Shown here: positions 56,794-64,000 of the stretch, one piece after another
How positions within the stretch are numbered: the first letter of the stretch is position 1
Layout: each line of letters starts with the position of its first letter
Source of the DNA: Shouchella tritolerans
GTDB lineage: Bacteria > Bacillota > Bacilli > Bacillales > Bacillaceae_D
Direction of reading: 5' to 3'
Length of the DNA: 64,000 nt
Assembly (NCBI RefSeq): GCF_025770735.1
Contig: NZ_JAODPB010000002.1
Span: 682,001 to 746,000 of the forward strand
Translations under genes and position numbers: made by a program
The notes under the pieces: generated by a model
Databases searched by the model: none
Told to the model about the DNA's origin: nothing
Seen by the model: only the letters and a program-made list of their open reading frames with translations

Positions 56794-58251
56794 CTAGTCT
56801 GATTGATAAGAGTACCAGTGGAACAACGCGTCAGCGTTTTCATCGCTTACATTTGGCACGTAAAAGGACTTGCCAGCCAAGCTCGACTGGACAAACATTT
56901 CAAAATGGGCCAGCTTGCTCCGCTTTTGCAGGAAGGAGACTCGTTTTGTTACTGACTGGACTTTTTGTTTAGGCGAGATGACGAGCGTTTGCCCAATTGT
57001 CCGTGACCGAAGCCAAATAAATGCGTCATTGCTGCCCGCTCCAGCATCTCGGTATTGGAGCCAAGCAAACAAAGCCGCAATTGCTACCACAACGGTTCCT
57101 CCAATCAGTCCAATCGCACCGAAAAAATAACTTGTCACACAAGTGGCTACAAGCGGAAGGATGAGCAGCCGCAAAAAAAAGCGGATCGCCGCTCGTTTAG
57201 GAGCTGATTCGATTGGGCGTTCAAACACATATTCAGGCAGTGTCTGTTCCAAAAAAGCAGGCAAGTCACGTTCGTGGATTAACGGGACGAGCAAAGTGGA
57301 GCCTTGTTCTTTGTTCGTGCCTCCCCCTGCCGACTCGACATACACAGAAACAAAGCCAAACGGTTGGCGAATGATGCTTTTGATGATCCGAACGGCCGTA
57401 ATACGACGATAAGCTAACGTGAGTTGACGCTTTTCAATTAGCCCTCGCTCAATCACCATTTCCTTTTTATAGGTGCTCACTTTAAAATTTCCATATGTTA
57501 AAATCGTTAGCACACTTGAAATGATCCACGATAGGAGCAGCACGGCGACAGCCAGAATGAGCAGGAGAATAAGACTTAAACCGATCACATAATCAAACGT
57601 ATTTTCGTATATGTCATCTGGTATAAACTGGCCAACTTGCGACAATACTGCTGCCACTGCAGAAATGACGAGGCCGATTCCACTTGATGTTAAGGCAGCA
57701 TAAATGAGCCGTTTTGTACCCAAATGCCAAACTGTTAACGGTTTGGTTTCTGTTTCAGTTTCCATTTCGCTTTGTGCTTCGTTAAGTTCCCCGTCGTTTT
57801 GGCCGCTATGTTCTTCTTCTTTTAACTCCTTTAACAGCTCAGCCCGAATACGGACCGCCTCTGCCCTCGTTACCGCAACAAACTCAGCTTCTGCTTCCAT
57901 TCCTCCGCCGGCAGTATCAATGCTTACTTTCACAAGTCCAAATAATCGTTGCCACAAACCTGCGGAAATATGAATCGCTTGCACTCGTTTTTTTTGGATA
58001 TAGCGTTTTTTCTTGACGAAAACGCCCCGTTCTACGTATAGCTCTCCTGCTTCAAGGCGGTAGCGGAATTTGAACCAACTCAGCCAACTAAAAACGGTAG
58101 AGATGAGGATGAGCGCACACAATGCGAGGAAAAAATAAAACAGCATTTGCTGCAACAACGCAACAATGGCAAAAGGCACCGCGATCTGCCAAACCCCTTT
58201 TGCGGACTGGATCGGAATCGCGGCAATATGTTGGCGCTTTAGCTCATTCAT
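56794..58251 (-). CDS. ydbT: Membrane protein with bacterial PH domains (YdbT type)
   Basis: About 485 residues with several hydrophobic segments separating three bPH2 (DUF304) domains: about 40-130 (RLEAGELYVERGVFVKKKRYIQKKRVQAIHI), about 260-350 (STYKKEMVIERGLIEKRQLTLAYRRITAVRII) and about 400-480 (ISPKQKVQSVTKRVSFLQKRSKLAHFEMFVQS). Pairs with the upstream single-domain partner as B. subtilis ydbS-ydbT, implicated in resistance to a LCI-type peptide. ATG 58251 overlaps the ydbS stop. Confidence 0.88.
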   Translation of the reverse strand: MNELKRQHIAAIPIQSAKGVWQIAVPFAIVALLQQMLFYFFLALCALILISTVFSWLSWFKFRYRLEAGELYVERGVFVKKKRYIQKKRVQAIHISAGLWQRLFGLVKVSIDTAGGGMEAEAEFVAVTRAEAVRIRAELLKELKEEEHSGQNDGELNEAQSEMETETETKPLTVWHLGTKRLIYAALTSSGIGLVISAVAAVLSQVGQFIPDDIYENTFDYVIGLSLILLLILAVAVLLLSWIISSVLTILTYGNFKVSTYKKEMVIERGLIEKRQLTLAYRRITAVRIIKSIIRQPFGFVSVYVESAGGGTNKEQGSTLLVPLIHERDLPAFLEQTLPEYVFERPIESAPKRAAIRFFLRLLILPLVATCVTSYFFGAIGLIGGTVVVAIAALFAWLQYRDAGAGSNDAFIWLRSRTIGQTLVISPKQKVQSVTKRVSFLQKRSKLAHFEMFVQSSLAGKSFYVPNVSDENADALFHWYSYQSD

Positions 58252-58726
58252 CTTCATGCACCGCGGCAAGTTTAGAAATTTGGTCACGCAACGAGTCCGC
58301 ATCGTTTAAAAATAAAGTTGGAATGCGATGTGTGGTCGCAGCAGTCGTAATCGAAACTGTGGCCATTTTGTAACGCCTAAGAATCGGCCCCTGCTCCGTG
58401 TCGACATGTTGGACACGCACCATTGGCACAAGCGTCCGCCTCACCACTAATACGCCTTGTTGGATATCAATTTCATCATCAAAAATTTCATAGCGGAAAC
58501 GACGCCACTGCACGAGCGGCCAAATTCCGATTCGAACGATGCCATACATCACAACAGCTCCTGCTAACCACCATGTTAGCCATTCATAAAAGGACAGAAA
58601 TATGTATCTTTGTGCAAAATAATAGCCGATCGGGACCAGAGCTAGCAGCAGCGTATCGATTGCATGTTGCAGGCGCCACACGTTGATCGCCTTTCTCGGC
58701 AGTCGCAATTGCGGTTGCCCTCTCAT
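58244..58726 (-). CDS. ydbS: Membrane protein with a bacterial PH domain (YdbS type)
   Basis: 160 residues: two close hydrophobic segments (ALVPIGYYFAQRYIFLSFYEWLTWWLAGAVVMYGIVRIGI) and a bPH2 domain (YEIFDDEIDIQQGVLVVRRTLVPMVRVQHVDTEQGPILRRY). Start ATG 58726 has AAAGGAGG ten bases upstream. Partner of ydbT. Confidence 0.85.
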   Translation of the reverse strand: MRGQPQLRLPRKAINVWRLQHAIDTLLLALVPIGYYFAQRYIFLSFYEWLTWWLAGAVVMYGIVRIGIWPLVQWRRFRYEIFDDEIDIQQGVLVVRRTLVPMVRVQHVDTEQGPILRRYKMATVSITTAATTHRIPTLFLNDADSLRDQISKLAAVHEDE

Positions 58727-58773
58727 GCTTATGATGCCTCCTTTTTGACCAGCTTTACCGACTGGCAAGCTGG

Positions 58774-58992
58774 TCACTCTTCATCATCCGTTACATAAAT
58801 GAGGTTGACACCTTGTTGTTTAAACCATTCTAACAGCCGCTTATTCTCTTCTAAATCGACAAGCAGCCCAATCGATTCAACCAACTCGATTTCTTCAAGC
58901 TCGCCGTTTTGTGCATCTTCAATGAGCTCAAGGATGTCTTCCTTTCCTTCTTTTTCAAGCTTTTCCATTAAATCATCAATGGTCGTTCCCAC
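58774..58992 (-). CDS. Small acidic protein resembling sigma-70 region 1.1
   Basis: 72 residues, strongly acidic. Helix-rich N-terminal part then LLEWFKQQGVNLIYVTDDEE, close to the end of RpoD region 1.1 (YYEFLGEQGVELISENEE) in B. subtilis. The GTG at 58992 is six bases from AGGAGG; an ATG two codons earlier touches it. It starts 15 bp after the HEAT-repeat gene and precedes ydbS by 47 bp. Confidence 0.65.
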   Translation of the reverse strand: MGTTIDDLMEKLEKEGKEDILELIEDAQNGELEEIELVESIGLLVDLEENKRLLEWFKQQGVNLIYVTDDEE

Positions 58993-59007
58993 TTCCATCC
59001 TCCTTCC

Positions 59008-60126
59008 TTACCCTTTACGTGCCTCTGTCATTTGTTTCCAGACAGAGCCTTTTGCTTCTTCGCCACCTTGAATCCGTGCCAATGCCATTTTCACTTGCAG
59101 CGCGACTTCAAATTCAGGGTCGTCTTCTGCTTCTTTCAAGGCAGGCACCGCTTCTTCCGTACCTACTTCATACAAAAACATTGCCGCCCGCCAACGGACG
59201 ATTTTGCTTTCATCTTTTAAAGACTCGATCATTGCTGGAATCGCTTTTTCAGAGCCGATATCTGACATGCAATCGCCAGCTGTACGCCGTACAGTGACAG
59301 AAGGGTCTTTCAACGCTTTTTCAAGCAATGGCAAAACGGATTCTGTCTCGATCATCCCTAAATACATCGTAGCCAAACGGCGAATCGACGCTTTTTCATC
59401 GGTGAGCGCTTTTTCCAACACTGGCAAGTCTTTCTCTTTTGGATCCATTTGTTCAAGCGCAGCATAACGGTCACGCCAATCTTCTGCTTGCAACATTTCC
59501 AGTGTCACTTCTTTGAAGCGGGCGGCAAAGCTTTCGGCTGCCGCTTTTTCTCCTTTAGCAAGCTTGATTAAGCTGTCGAGCCTTGCTTCAGGGTAAGCAG
59601 CGCTTATTTCAGCAGCTACTTCTTTCGCAATGGTTGCTAGCTCCCCATAACGAGGCGCTTGCTCTTCCCATTTCCGCTCTAACACCACATTGTCGTTTGG
59701 AAGCTGTGCTTGCGCTACAGCTTGGGCAAAACGGTCAGGAAGTCCTTCTCGCACTTCTTCTTCGCCGTCTGATACCTTTACTTGCATGGGAATGCCTTTA
59801 AACATTTGGATCTGCACTTGAACTTCGCCATAGCCATCATGTAGGTTGTTGGCTTTAGCTTGCTCGTCTGGTTCTTCGCCAAATTGTTTACGAATTTGCG
59901 GCAAAATCGCTTTCCAATCCGCTTTTGGATATCGATCCACTGCTAAAAAGTCACCAACATGGTAAACTTGCTTGATCCCTTCTATGTCAAAAAGCTGTTG
60001 AATAAAAGTCGGCGCCTCTGCTTTGTTTTTTTCTTGGTACGTTGTGCTTGCACCGGCTGCTGCTTCACTTAAGTTGATTTTCATTGTATTCGGGCTTGGT
60101 GTGGGCTCAATTGAGCGAATATACAT
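59008..60126 (-). CDS. ypgR: Conserved virulence factor C-like protein (NifU N-terminal domain plus HEAT repeats)
   Basis: 372 residues. The N-terminal 90 residues match the Nfu/NifU N-terminal domain (MYIRSIEPTPSPNTMKINLSE, IEGIKQVYHVGDFLAVDR). The rest is about five HEAT-like repeats (DRYAALEQMDPKEKDLPVLEKALTDEKASIRRLATMYLGMIE, VRRTAGDCMSDIGSEKAIPAMIESLKDES). This is the architecture of CvfC/YpgR; it lacks the C-terminal Nfu CxxC domain, so a scaffold role is uncertain. ATG 60126 has AAAGGAGG eight bases away; longer starts are not supported. Confidence 0.85.
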   Translation of the reverse strand: MYIRSIEPTPSPNTMKINLSEAAAGASTTYQEKNKAEAPTFIQQLFDIEGIKQVYHVGDFLAVDRYPKADWKAILPQIRKQFGEEPDEQAKANNLHDGYGEVQVQIQMFKGIPMQVKVSDGEEEVREGLPDRFAQAVAQAQLPNDNVVLERKWEEQAPRYGELATIAKEVAAEISAAYPEARLDSLIKLAKGEKAAAESFAARFKEVTLEMLQAEDWRDRYAALEQMDPKEKDLPVLEKALTDEKASIRRLATMYLGMIETESVLPLLEKALKDPSVTVRRTAGDCMSDIGSEKAIPAMIESLKDESKIVRWRAAMFLYEVGTEEAVPALKEAEDDPEFEVALQVKMALARIQGGEEAKGSVWKQMTEARKG

Positions 60127-60275
60127 CCATGTTTCCTCCTTTGTCACCATTTCCTCTTTTTCCATACTACCACAGCCTAAAAAGCGATTGCTAGCGCGAC
60201 GATTATGCTTTAAATGTTCTAGTACACATTTTTGCACCACATCTGTTACAATATGATAAAAGGAGGCTTAAAATT

Positions 60276-61001
60276 ATGCGATTTGCTTTTTTATCGGATA
60301 TTCATGGAAATGCTACAGCGCTTGAAGCTGTCTTGAATGACTTGCAAACGAAGCAAATTGATCAGACGTACATATTAGGAGACCTTTGCTTTCGTGGCCC
60401 AGAACCAAAACGAGTGCTAGAACTCGTACAAGCTTCTGGCGCACGTGTCATCAAAGGAAATGCAGATGAGTGGCTCGTGCGGGGCTTTAAAGATGGCGAA
60501 GTGCCTGTTGAGCGCCTTGAAATGTTTAACAAAGAAAGAGATTGGACACTTGGCCGCCTAAGCCAAGAAGACTTGGACTATTTAAAAAACCTTCCGACAG
60601 AACTTATCATTGACGACGGGCAAGATTTGGTCATCCACGCTTTCCATGCAAGCCCCTCTGGGTTATTTACAGCCATTGATGGGGATGAAACAGAAAAAAT
60701 CGAAAATGAGCTCATGGTCCGTGATGAAGCAGACATTTATGTTTACGGCCATACCCACCATCCTTATGTCCGCTCCCTCCATGGCAAAAATGTCATTAAT
60801 ACTGGTAGCGTTGGCATGCCATTCGATGGTCATCCTCTTGCTTCTTATATTATTTTGGACATAGAGGACGGCAGCCACTCTGTCCAATTAAATCGCGTCC
60901 CTTATAACCGTGAACATGTTGTTGAAATTTACAAGCAAAGTGGCTATCCGAATATTGAAGCAATGAGCGCAGTGATTTATTACGCGGTACGGCCTAATTA
61001 A
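60276..61001 (+). CDS. Metallophosphoesterase (YfcE/diadenosine-tetraphosphatase-like)
   Basis: 241 residues. Calcineurin-like phosphoesterase motifs in order: FLSDIHGNATALEAVL (D8, H10), ILGDLCFRGPEP, KGNADEW, VIHAFHAS and VYGHTHHPY, then the closing NTGSVGMPFDGHP. Two-metal active site intact. Substrate not predictable; close relatives act on phosphodiesters. Good AAAGGAGG. Confidence 0.92.
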   Translation: MRFAFLSDIHGNATALEAVLNDLQTKQIDQTYILGDLCFRGPEPKRVLELVQASGARVIKGNADEWLVRGFKDGEVPVERLEMFNKERDWTLGRLSQEDLDYLKNLPTELIIDDGQDLVIHAFHASPSGLFTAIDGDETEKIENELMVRDEADIYVYGHTHHPYVRSLHGKNVINTGSVGMPFDGHPLASYIILDIEDGSHSVQLNRVPYNREHVVEIYKQSGYPNIEAMSAVIYYAVRPN

Positions 61002-61029
61002 AAAAGCAAGCCGAAATGGCTTGCTTTTT
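61001..61029. terminator. Bidirectional terminator
   Basis: AAAAAGCAAGCC/GGCTTGCTTTTT, 5-nt loop, between convergent genes. Confidence 0.85.
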
Positions 61030-61038
61030 TACTTTGAG

Positions 61039-61449
61039 CTAATCGATCAGCGAGGTTAGCTCTGCGAGAATCTCAGGTAACTTCGCCTGTTCTCCAAACT
61101 GCGCTGTTTGTTCATGGCGATTGTTAAGCAAGACCGTCGTCGGCACACCTTTGCAGTTGAAATGGTCGTACAAAGCAGTGCCGCGATCTTGTAAAACCAA
61201 AAAGTCCCATCCTCTTTTTTGTAAGTAAGCTTGTAAATCGACATCGCCTTCACGGCCTGTTACATTGACTGTGACAAATTGCAGCTTGTTTTGATCGGCA
61301 TGGGCAGCAAGTGGCATTTTCGCCGCCAAATCCCGTTCAGAATCGGGGCACCAACTCGTCCAAAATGTCAGCATCACCGCACGTCCTGCCGCTTCTTTAC
61401 TTAATTGCCATGTTTGGTTTGTTGAAAGTTGCGGCAATGAAAAATCCAT
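61039..61449 (-). CDS. TlpA/ResA-like thioredoxin-fold protein with CPDS active site
   Basis: 136 residues, cytosolic (no signal). FWTSWCPDSERDLAAKMPL carries the first active-site Cys, but the resolving Cys of CxxC is Ser; GVPTTVLL has the conserved cis-Pro. It could therefore form mixed disulfides but not an internal one, unless another Cys (FNCKGVP) resolves. AAGGAGG precedes the ATG. Last gene of the rnz run, 56 bp after brxA. Confidence 0.82.
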   Translation of the reverse strand: MDFSLPQLSTNQTWQLSKEAAGRAVMLTFWTSWCPDSERDLAAKMPLAAHADQNKLQFVTVNVTGREGDVDLQAYLQKRGWDFLVLQDRGTALYDHFNCKGVPTTVLLNNRHEQTAQFGEQAKLPEILAELTSLID

Positions 61450-61505
61450 CGCCTTCCCTCCTTAGGAAAAACGCTCTTTCCGTTTGTCGACAACATCAAG
61501 CACCT

Positions 61506-61952
61506 TTAAGAAGAACGTTTTTGGCAATGTTCGTTGTATGCGAGCGCTAAATTACGGACAATCGCCTCTGGTTCTGCACCCTCAATGTCTTCACGGGGAA
61601 TAAAATGGACAACTTCTGTCCCCTTTAACAACGCCATCGATGGTGAAGACGGCGGATAGTCAGGAAATTTGCTACGCATGGCTGCAGTCGCCTCTTTGTC
61701 TTGGCCAGCAAAAACCGTTACCAAGTGGTCTGGCGTATGGTCATGTTGCAAAGAGTAAATCGCAGCAGGGCGTGCTAGTCCAGCAGCGCACCCACAAACC
61801 GAGTTGATAAAGACAAGCGTTGTTCCTTCAGCGTCAGCCATATAGTCTTCCACTGCTTCGGCGCTGGTCAATTCCTTAAATCCTGCATCAGTCAGTTCTT
61901 GGCGCATCGGCAGAACAACTTGGCGCATATATTCTTCATAAGCCATTGACAT
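61506..61952 (-). CDS. brxA: Bacilliredoxin BrxA
   Basis: 148 residues of the YphP/YqiW family. The CGC active site lies in VFINSVCGCAAGLARPA (about 53-55). Bacilliredoxins remove bacillithiol from S-bacillithiolated proteins. VTVFAGQDKEATAAMRS and PSSPSMALLKG are family motifs. The ATG, 17 bp inside the end of the upstream thioredoxin-like gene, has GGAGG. Confidence 0.95.
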   Translation of the reverse strand: MSMAYEEYMRQVVLPMRQELTDAGFKELTSAEAVEDYMADAEGTTLVFINSVCGCAAGLARPAAIYSLQHDHTPDHLVTVFAGQDKEATAAMRSKFPDYPPSSPSMALLKGTEVVHFIPREDIEGAEPEAIVRNLALAYNEHCQKRSS

Positions 61953-62262
61953 CGTTTTCTACCTCCTTCATGTTCGATAGGATCTCCATCACAGAGAAAA
62001 GTCGGTATATTTTCGCTTGCAAGCGACCCTTTTTATAATAAAGCAACGCAGGCACACTTTCAATTTGTGCGCTCCTCGCCCATTCCGGCGCAAGTTGGAT
62101 GTTTACTTGCCAAAATGAAAACGTTTCTTTGCTTTCCTCGATGATCGACAGCATCCGTTCTGCCTTTTTGCAGGCACCGCAAAAAGGTGAATGGACATAG
62201 ACCCATCCATCTTTGCCTGCATCAAGGGCTGCGCAGAGCTCGGAGTAACGAATATTAATCAC
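61936..62262 (-). CDS. Thioredoxin-like protein with CGAC active site
   Basis: 108 residues. WVYVHSPFCGACKKAERML holds the redox motif CGAC and VPALLYYKKG the cis-Pro. Similar in length and layout to Bacillus YtpP-type thioredoxin-like proteins. Start GTG 62262 overlaps the rnz end by 8 bp; AGGAAG nearby serves as ribosome binding site. Its own end overlaps brxA. Confidence 0.85.
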   Translation of the reverse strand: MINIRYSELCAALDAGKDGWVYVHSPFCGACKKAERMLSIIEESKETFSFWQVNIQLAPEWARSAQIESVPALLYYKKGRLQAKIYRLFSVMEILSNMKEVENDVNGL

Positions 62263-63193
62263 GGTTTTTTCTTCCTGCCTTTTCCAGTTCAAACACGAAC
62301 AAATCTTCAGCAATCATGACATTAGGGAGGAGCGCTGCCGCTTCATCGCGGTATTCGTTTTCATTCCGGGCATACCTAGAGGAAACATGGGTTAAAATAA
62401 GTTGGCCAACGGCTGCGCGCTTAGCCAACGCACATGTATCGGCTATGGTCGAGTGCCCATATAGATGAGCATCGTCTTTTTTGTTCGAGGCGAATGTCGC
62501 TTCGTGGACAAGAACATCAGCACCAGAGGCAAACGCCTCCATCGCCTTTATAGGTGCCGTGTCTCCAGCAATGACGACTGTTCGTCCACGAATCGGTTCA
62601 TCTAAAAACGCACTCCCGTTAATGATGCGGCCGTCAGCGAGTTTGACCGTCTCCCCTTTTTTTAGTTGCGCATAAAGGGGGCCAGGGGGAACCCCGATTG
62701 CTTTTAGCGCTTCTGCATCGAGTGTTCCAGGCTTATCTTGTTCTTTTATCCTAAAGGCGTAACTTTCCACAGGATGATCAAGCGCCAATGCATCAACCGT
62801 TAACTTTTCTTCGTTACGGATACGGCCTTCTGTAAGCACATGGAAGCGAATCGGGAAACGCAATTTCGTTTTGGTCGTTTCCAATGCTTGCATTACAAAT
62901 GCCTCTAGCCCTTTTGGCCCGTAAATATCTAGCAGTGTTTCCGCCCCTTGAAAAGAGCGGGAACTTAACAATCCTGGCAATCCCAAAATATGGTCGCCAT
63001 GCAAATGGGTAATAAAGATTGCTTCAACCGCCGCCAGAGACAACGGAGAATGAAGAAACTGATGCTGTGTCGCTTCTCCGCAATCAAACAACCATACCGT
63101 CCCGTTGCGCCCTAAAAACCGAATCGCCAAGGCGCTGACATTGCGTTTTTTTGCAGGCACACCGGCGCCTGTTCCTAAAAAATGCAGTTCCAT
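62255..63193 (-). CDS. rnz: Ribonuclease Z
   Basis: 312 residues. Metallo-beta-lactamase-fold tRNA 3' endonuclease. LGTGAGVPAKKRNVSALAIRF at the start, zinc motif THLHGDH, later GDTAP and ATFASNKKDDAHLYGHSTIAD. Start ATG 63193 lies one base after the DJ-1 stop (TAAaATG) and gives the normal length (about 307 in B. subtilis). Confidence 0.94.
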   Translation of the reverse strand: MELHFLGTGAGVPAKKRNVSALAIRFLGRNGTVWLFDCGEATQHQFLHSPLSLAAVEAIFITHLHGDHILGLPGLLSSRSFQGAETLLDIYGPKGLEAFVMQALETTKTKLRFPIRFHVLTEGRIRNEEKLTVDALALDHPVESYAFRIKEQDKPGTLDAEALKAIGVPPGPLYAQLKKGETVKLADGRIINGSAFLDEPIRGRTVVIAGDTAPIKAMEAFASGADVLVHEATFASNKKDDAHLYGHSTIADTCALAKRAAVGQLILTHVSSRYARNENEYRDEAAALLPNVMIAEDLFVFELEKAGRKNRD

Positions 63194-63194
63194 T

Positions 63195-63719
63195 TTATCG
63201 GCCTGCAAGTGCGTCGGCAAATGCTTTGCCATATGGAGCCAAATCTGGAGGGCGGCGGCTTGAAATCAAATGCCCGTCAACGACAACTGGCTCATCGTGC
63301 CAAATAGCGCCAGCGTTTTCCATATCATCGCGAATACCTGGCGTGCTCGTCACTCGCTTGCCATTAAGAATACCTGCTGAGATGAGCACCCAACCAGCGT
63401 GGCAAATTTGCCCAATCGGCTTTTTTTGCTTGTCCATTTCCTTAATGAAGGAAAGAAGCTCTGGATAACGGCGGAGCTTGTCTGGCGCCCAACCACCAGG
63501 AACTAAAACACCATCAAATTCGTCAGCTGATGCTTCGTTAAAAGAAATCGTACTCGTTGCCGGTACTCCGTATTTGCCTATATAGGTTTTGTTCGCTTCA
63601 GCCCCTGCAAAAACGACATCCGCCCCTTCTTCTTGCAAACGAATGACTGGATACCAAAGTTCCAAATCCTCAAATTCCGCATCAACTGCAGCTAAAACGC
63701 GCTTTCCTTTTAGACGCAC
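63195..63719 (-). CDS. DJ-1/PfpI family protein
   Basis: 174 residues. Conserved Glu in DAEFEDLELWYPV and nucleophile Cys in GQICHAGWVL (about C106), followed by His, as in PfpI-type proteases/glyoxalases. Family roles include chaperone, deglycase and protease; which applies is unknown. GTG 63719 has GGAGG eight bases away and is preferred to an ATG farther out. First gene of a run with rnz and three thiol-redox genes. Confidence 0.87.
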   Translation of the reverse strand: MRLKGKRVLAAVDAEFEDLELWYPVIRLQEEGADVVFAGAEANKTYIGKYGVPATSTISFNEASADEFDGVLVPGGWAPDKLRRYPELLSFIKEMDKQKKPIGQICHAGWVLISAGILNGKRVTSTPGIRDDMENAGAIWHDEPVVVDGHLISSRRPPDLAPYGKAFADALAGR

Positions 63720-63776
63720 GGGCCATTCCTCCTCTGAATCCATTTCTAATTCGTGCTTTGCGTGTAAACAGCGAAG

Positions 63777-64000
63777 TCAAATAAGCAAAGAAAACAAATT
63801 TTCATCCTTGTTGACTTCATTATAGGCAAAACCAATCTTCTCCATTCTTTCGATCAACCCATCATAATCTTTGCTGCATTTCAGTTCAATTCCAATTAAT
63901 ACTGGACCGTTCGATTTATTGTTTTTCTTTGTATATTCAAAGCGAGTAATGTCATCTTCTGGGCCAAGCACATCGGTAATAAATTCACGTAGCGCCCCAG
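63777..64000 (-). CDS. ilvA: Threonine dehydratase, C-terminal end (partial)
   Basis: The visible C-terminal 74 residues (GALREFITDVLGPEDDITRF, then GPVLIGIELK and NKDENLFSLLI at the end) match the ACT-like regulatory end of biosynthetic IlvA, which converts threonine to 2-oxobutyrate for isoleucine. The catalytic PLP domain is outside the window. Confidence 0.85.
   Translation of the reverse strand, partial: GALREFITDVLGPEDDITRFEYTKKNNKSNGPVLIGIELKCSKDYDGLIERMEKIGFAYNEVNKDENLFSLLI

Overview
The window comes from a spore-forming, low-to-mid-GC Gram-positive bacterium of the Bacillaceae. Evidence: two gerA-type spore germination operons, a CotD-like coat protein, a Spo0E-family peptide and KapB; the conserved Bacillus neighbourhood ypsA-gpsB-rnpB-ypsC beside mrfAB; strong AAGGAGG ribosome binding sites; T-box and lysine riboswitch leaders. 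The gene set resembles the alkaliphilic Shouchella (Bacillus) clausii group, but that placement is an inference. There are no rRNA or tRNA genes, no CRISPR array and no intact insertion sequence.

Region by region. (1) 1-6940: a PTS operon for an aryl-/oligo-beta-glucoside type sugar (IIB-IIC-IIA and two GH1 6-phospho-glycosidases), divergent from a PRD/EIIA-type activator; two identical palindromes 200 bp apart lie between them. (2) 7060-9880: a SulP anion transporter with a decayed universal-stress-protein gene behind it and a serine-less 'resolvase' divergent from it. (3) 9880-19640: a MarC-like membrane protein, M32 carboxypeptidase, YneR-like protein, a methyltransferase, an MFS exporter preceded by a full T-box leader, gluconate kinase, an SH3 protein, and an AraC regulator with a C-terminal ligand-binding-like domain. 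(4) 19640-25760: decayed LysR-like remnant, germination operon 1, then two predicted small RNAs in series (one with a Fur box in its promoter), and a Gfo/Idh/MocA oxidoreductase. (5) 25760-33360: rlmL-like ypsC, RNase P RNA, an RNase HI-like protein, gpsB, ypsA, a CotD-like protein, and the mitomycin-repair pair mrfB/mrfA. (6) 33520-43780: pepF, germination operon 2, a coiled-coil membrane protein, the quinone-response pair mhqE-mhqD, two unlisted micro-ORFs, a HAD phosphatase and a lipoprotein. (7) 43900-53500: a Spo0E-like peptide, lysine-riboswitch-controlled dapA, kapB with two small membrane proteins, ypjP, and the glutamate synthase pair. (8) 53670-64000: TelA/XpaC-like genes, ydbS-ydbT PH-domain pair, a conserved-virulence-factor-C protein, a phosphoesterase, a five-gene operon joining DJ-1, RNase Z and three thiol-redox proteins, and the 3' end of ilvA.

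Most of the window is ordinary chromosomal core. The more unusual signals are regulatory: the T-box in front of a transporter, the Fur-box small RNA candidate with a second small transcript upstream, the paired activator-spaced palindromes at the PTS locus, matching sigma-G type promoters on both germination operons, and GH1 enzymes with Gln in place of the acid/base Glu. Starts were chosen mainly by ribosome binding site spacing, so several CDS are shorter than the longest open frame.
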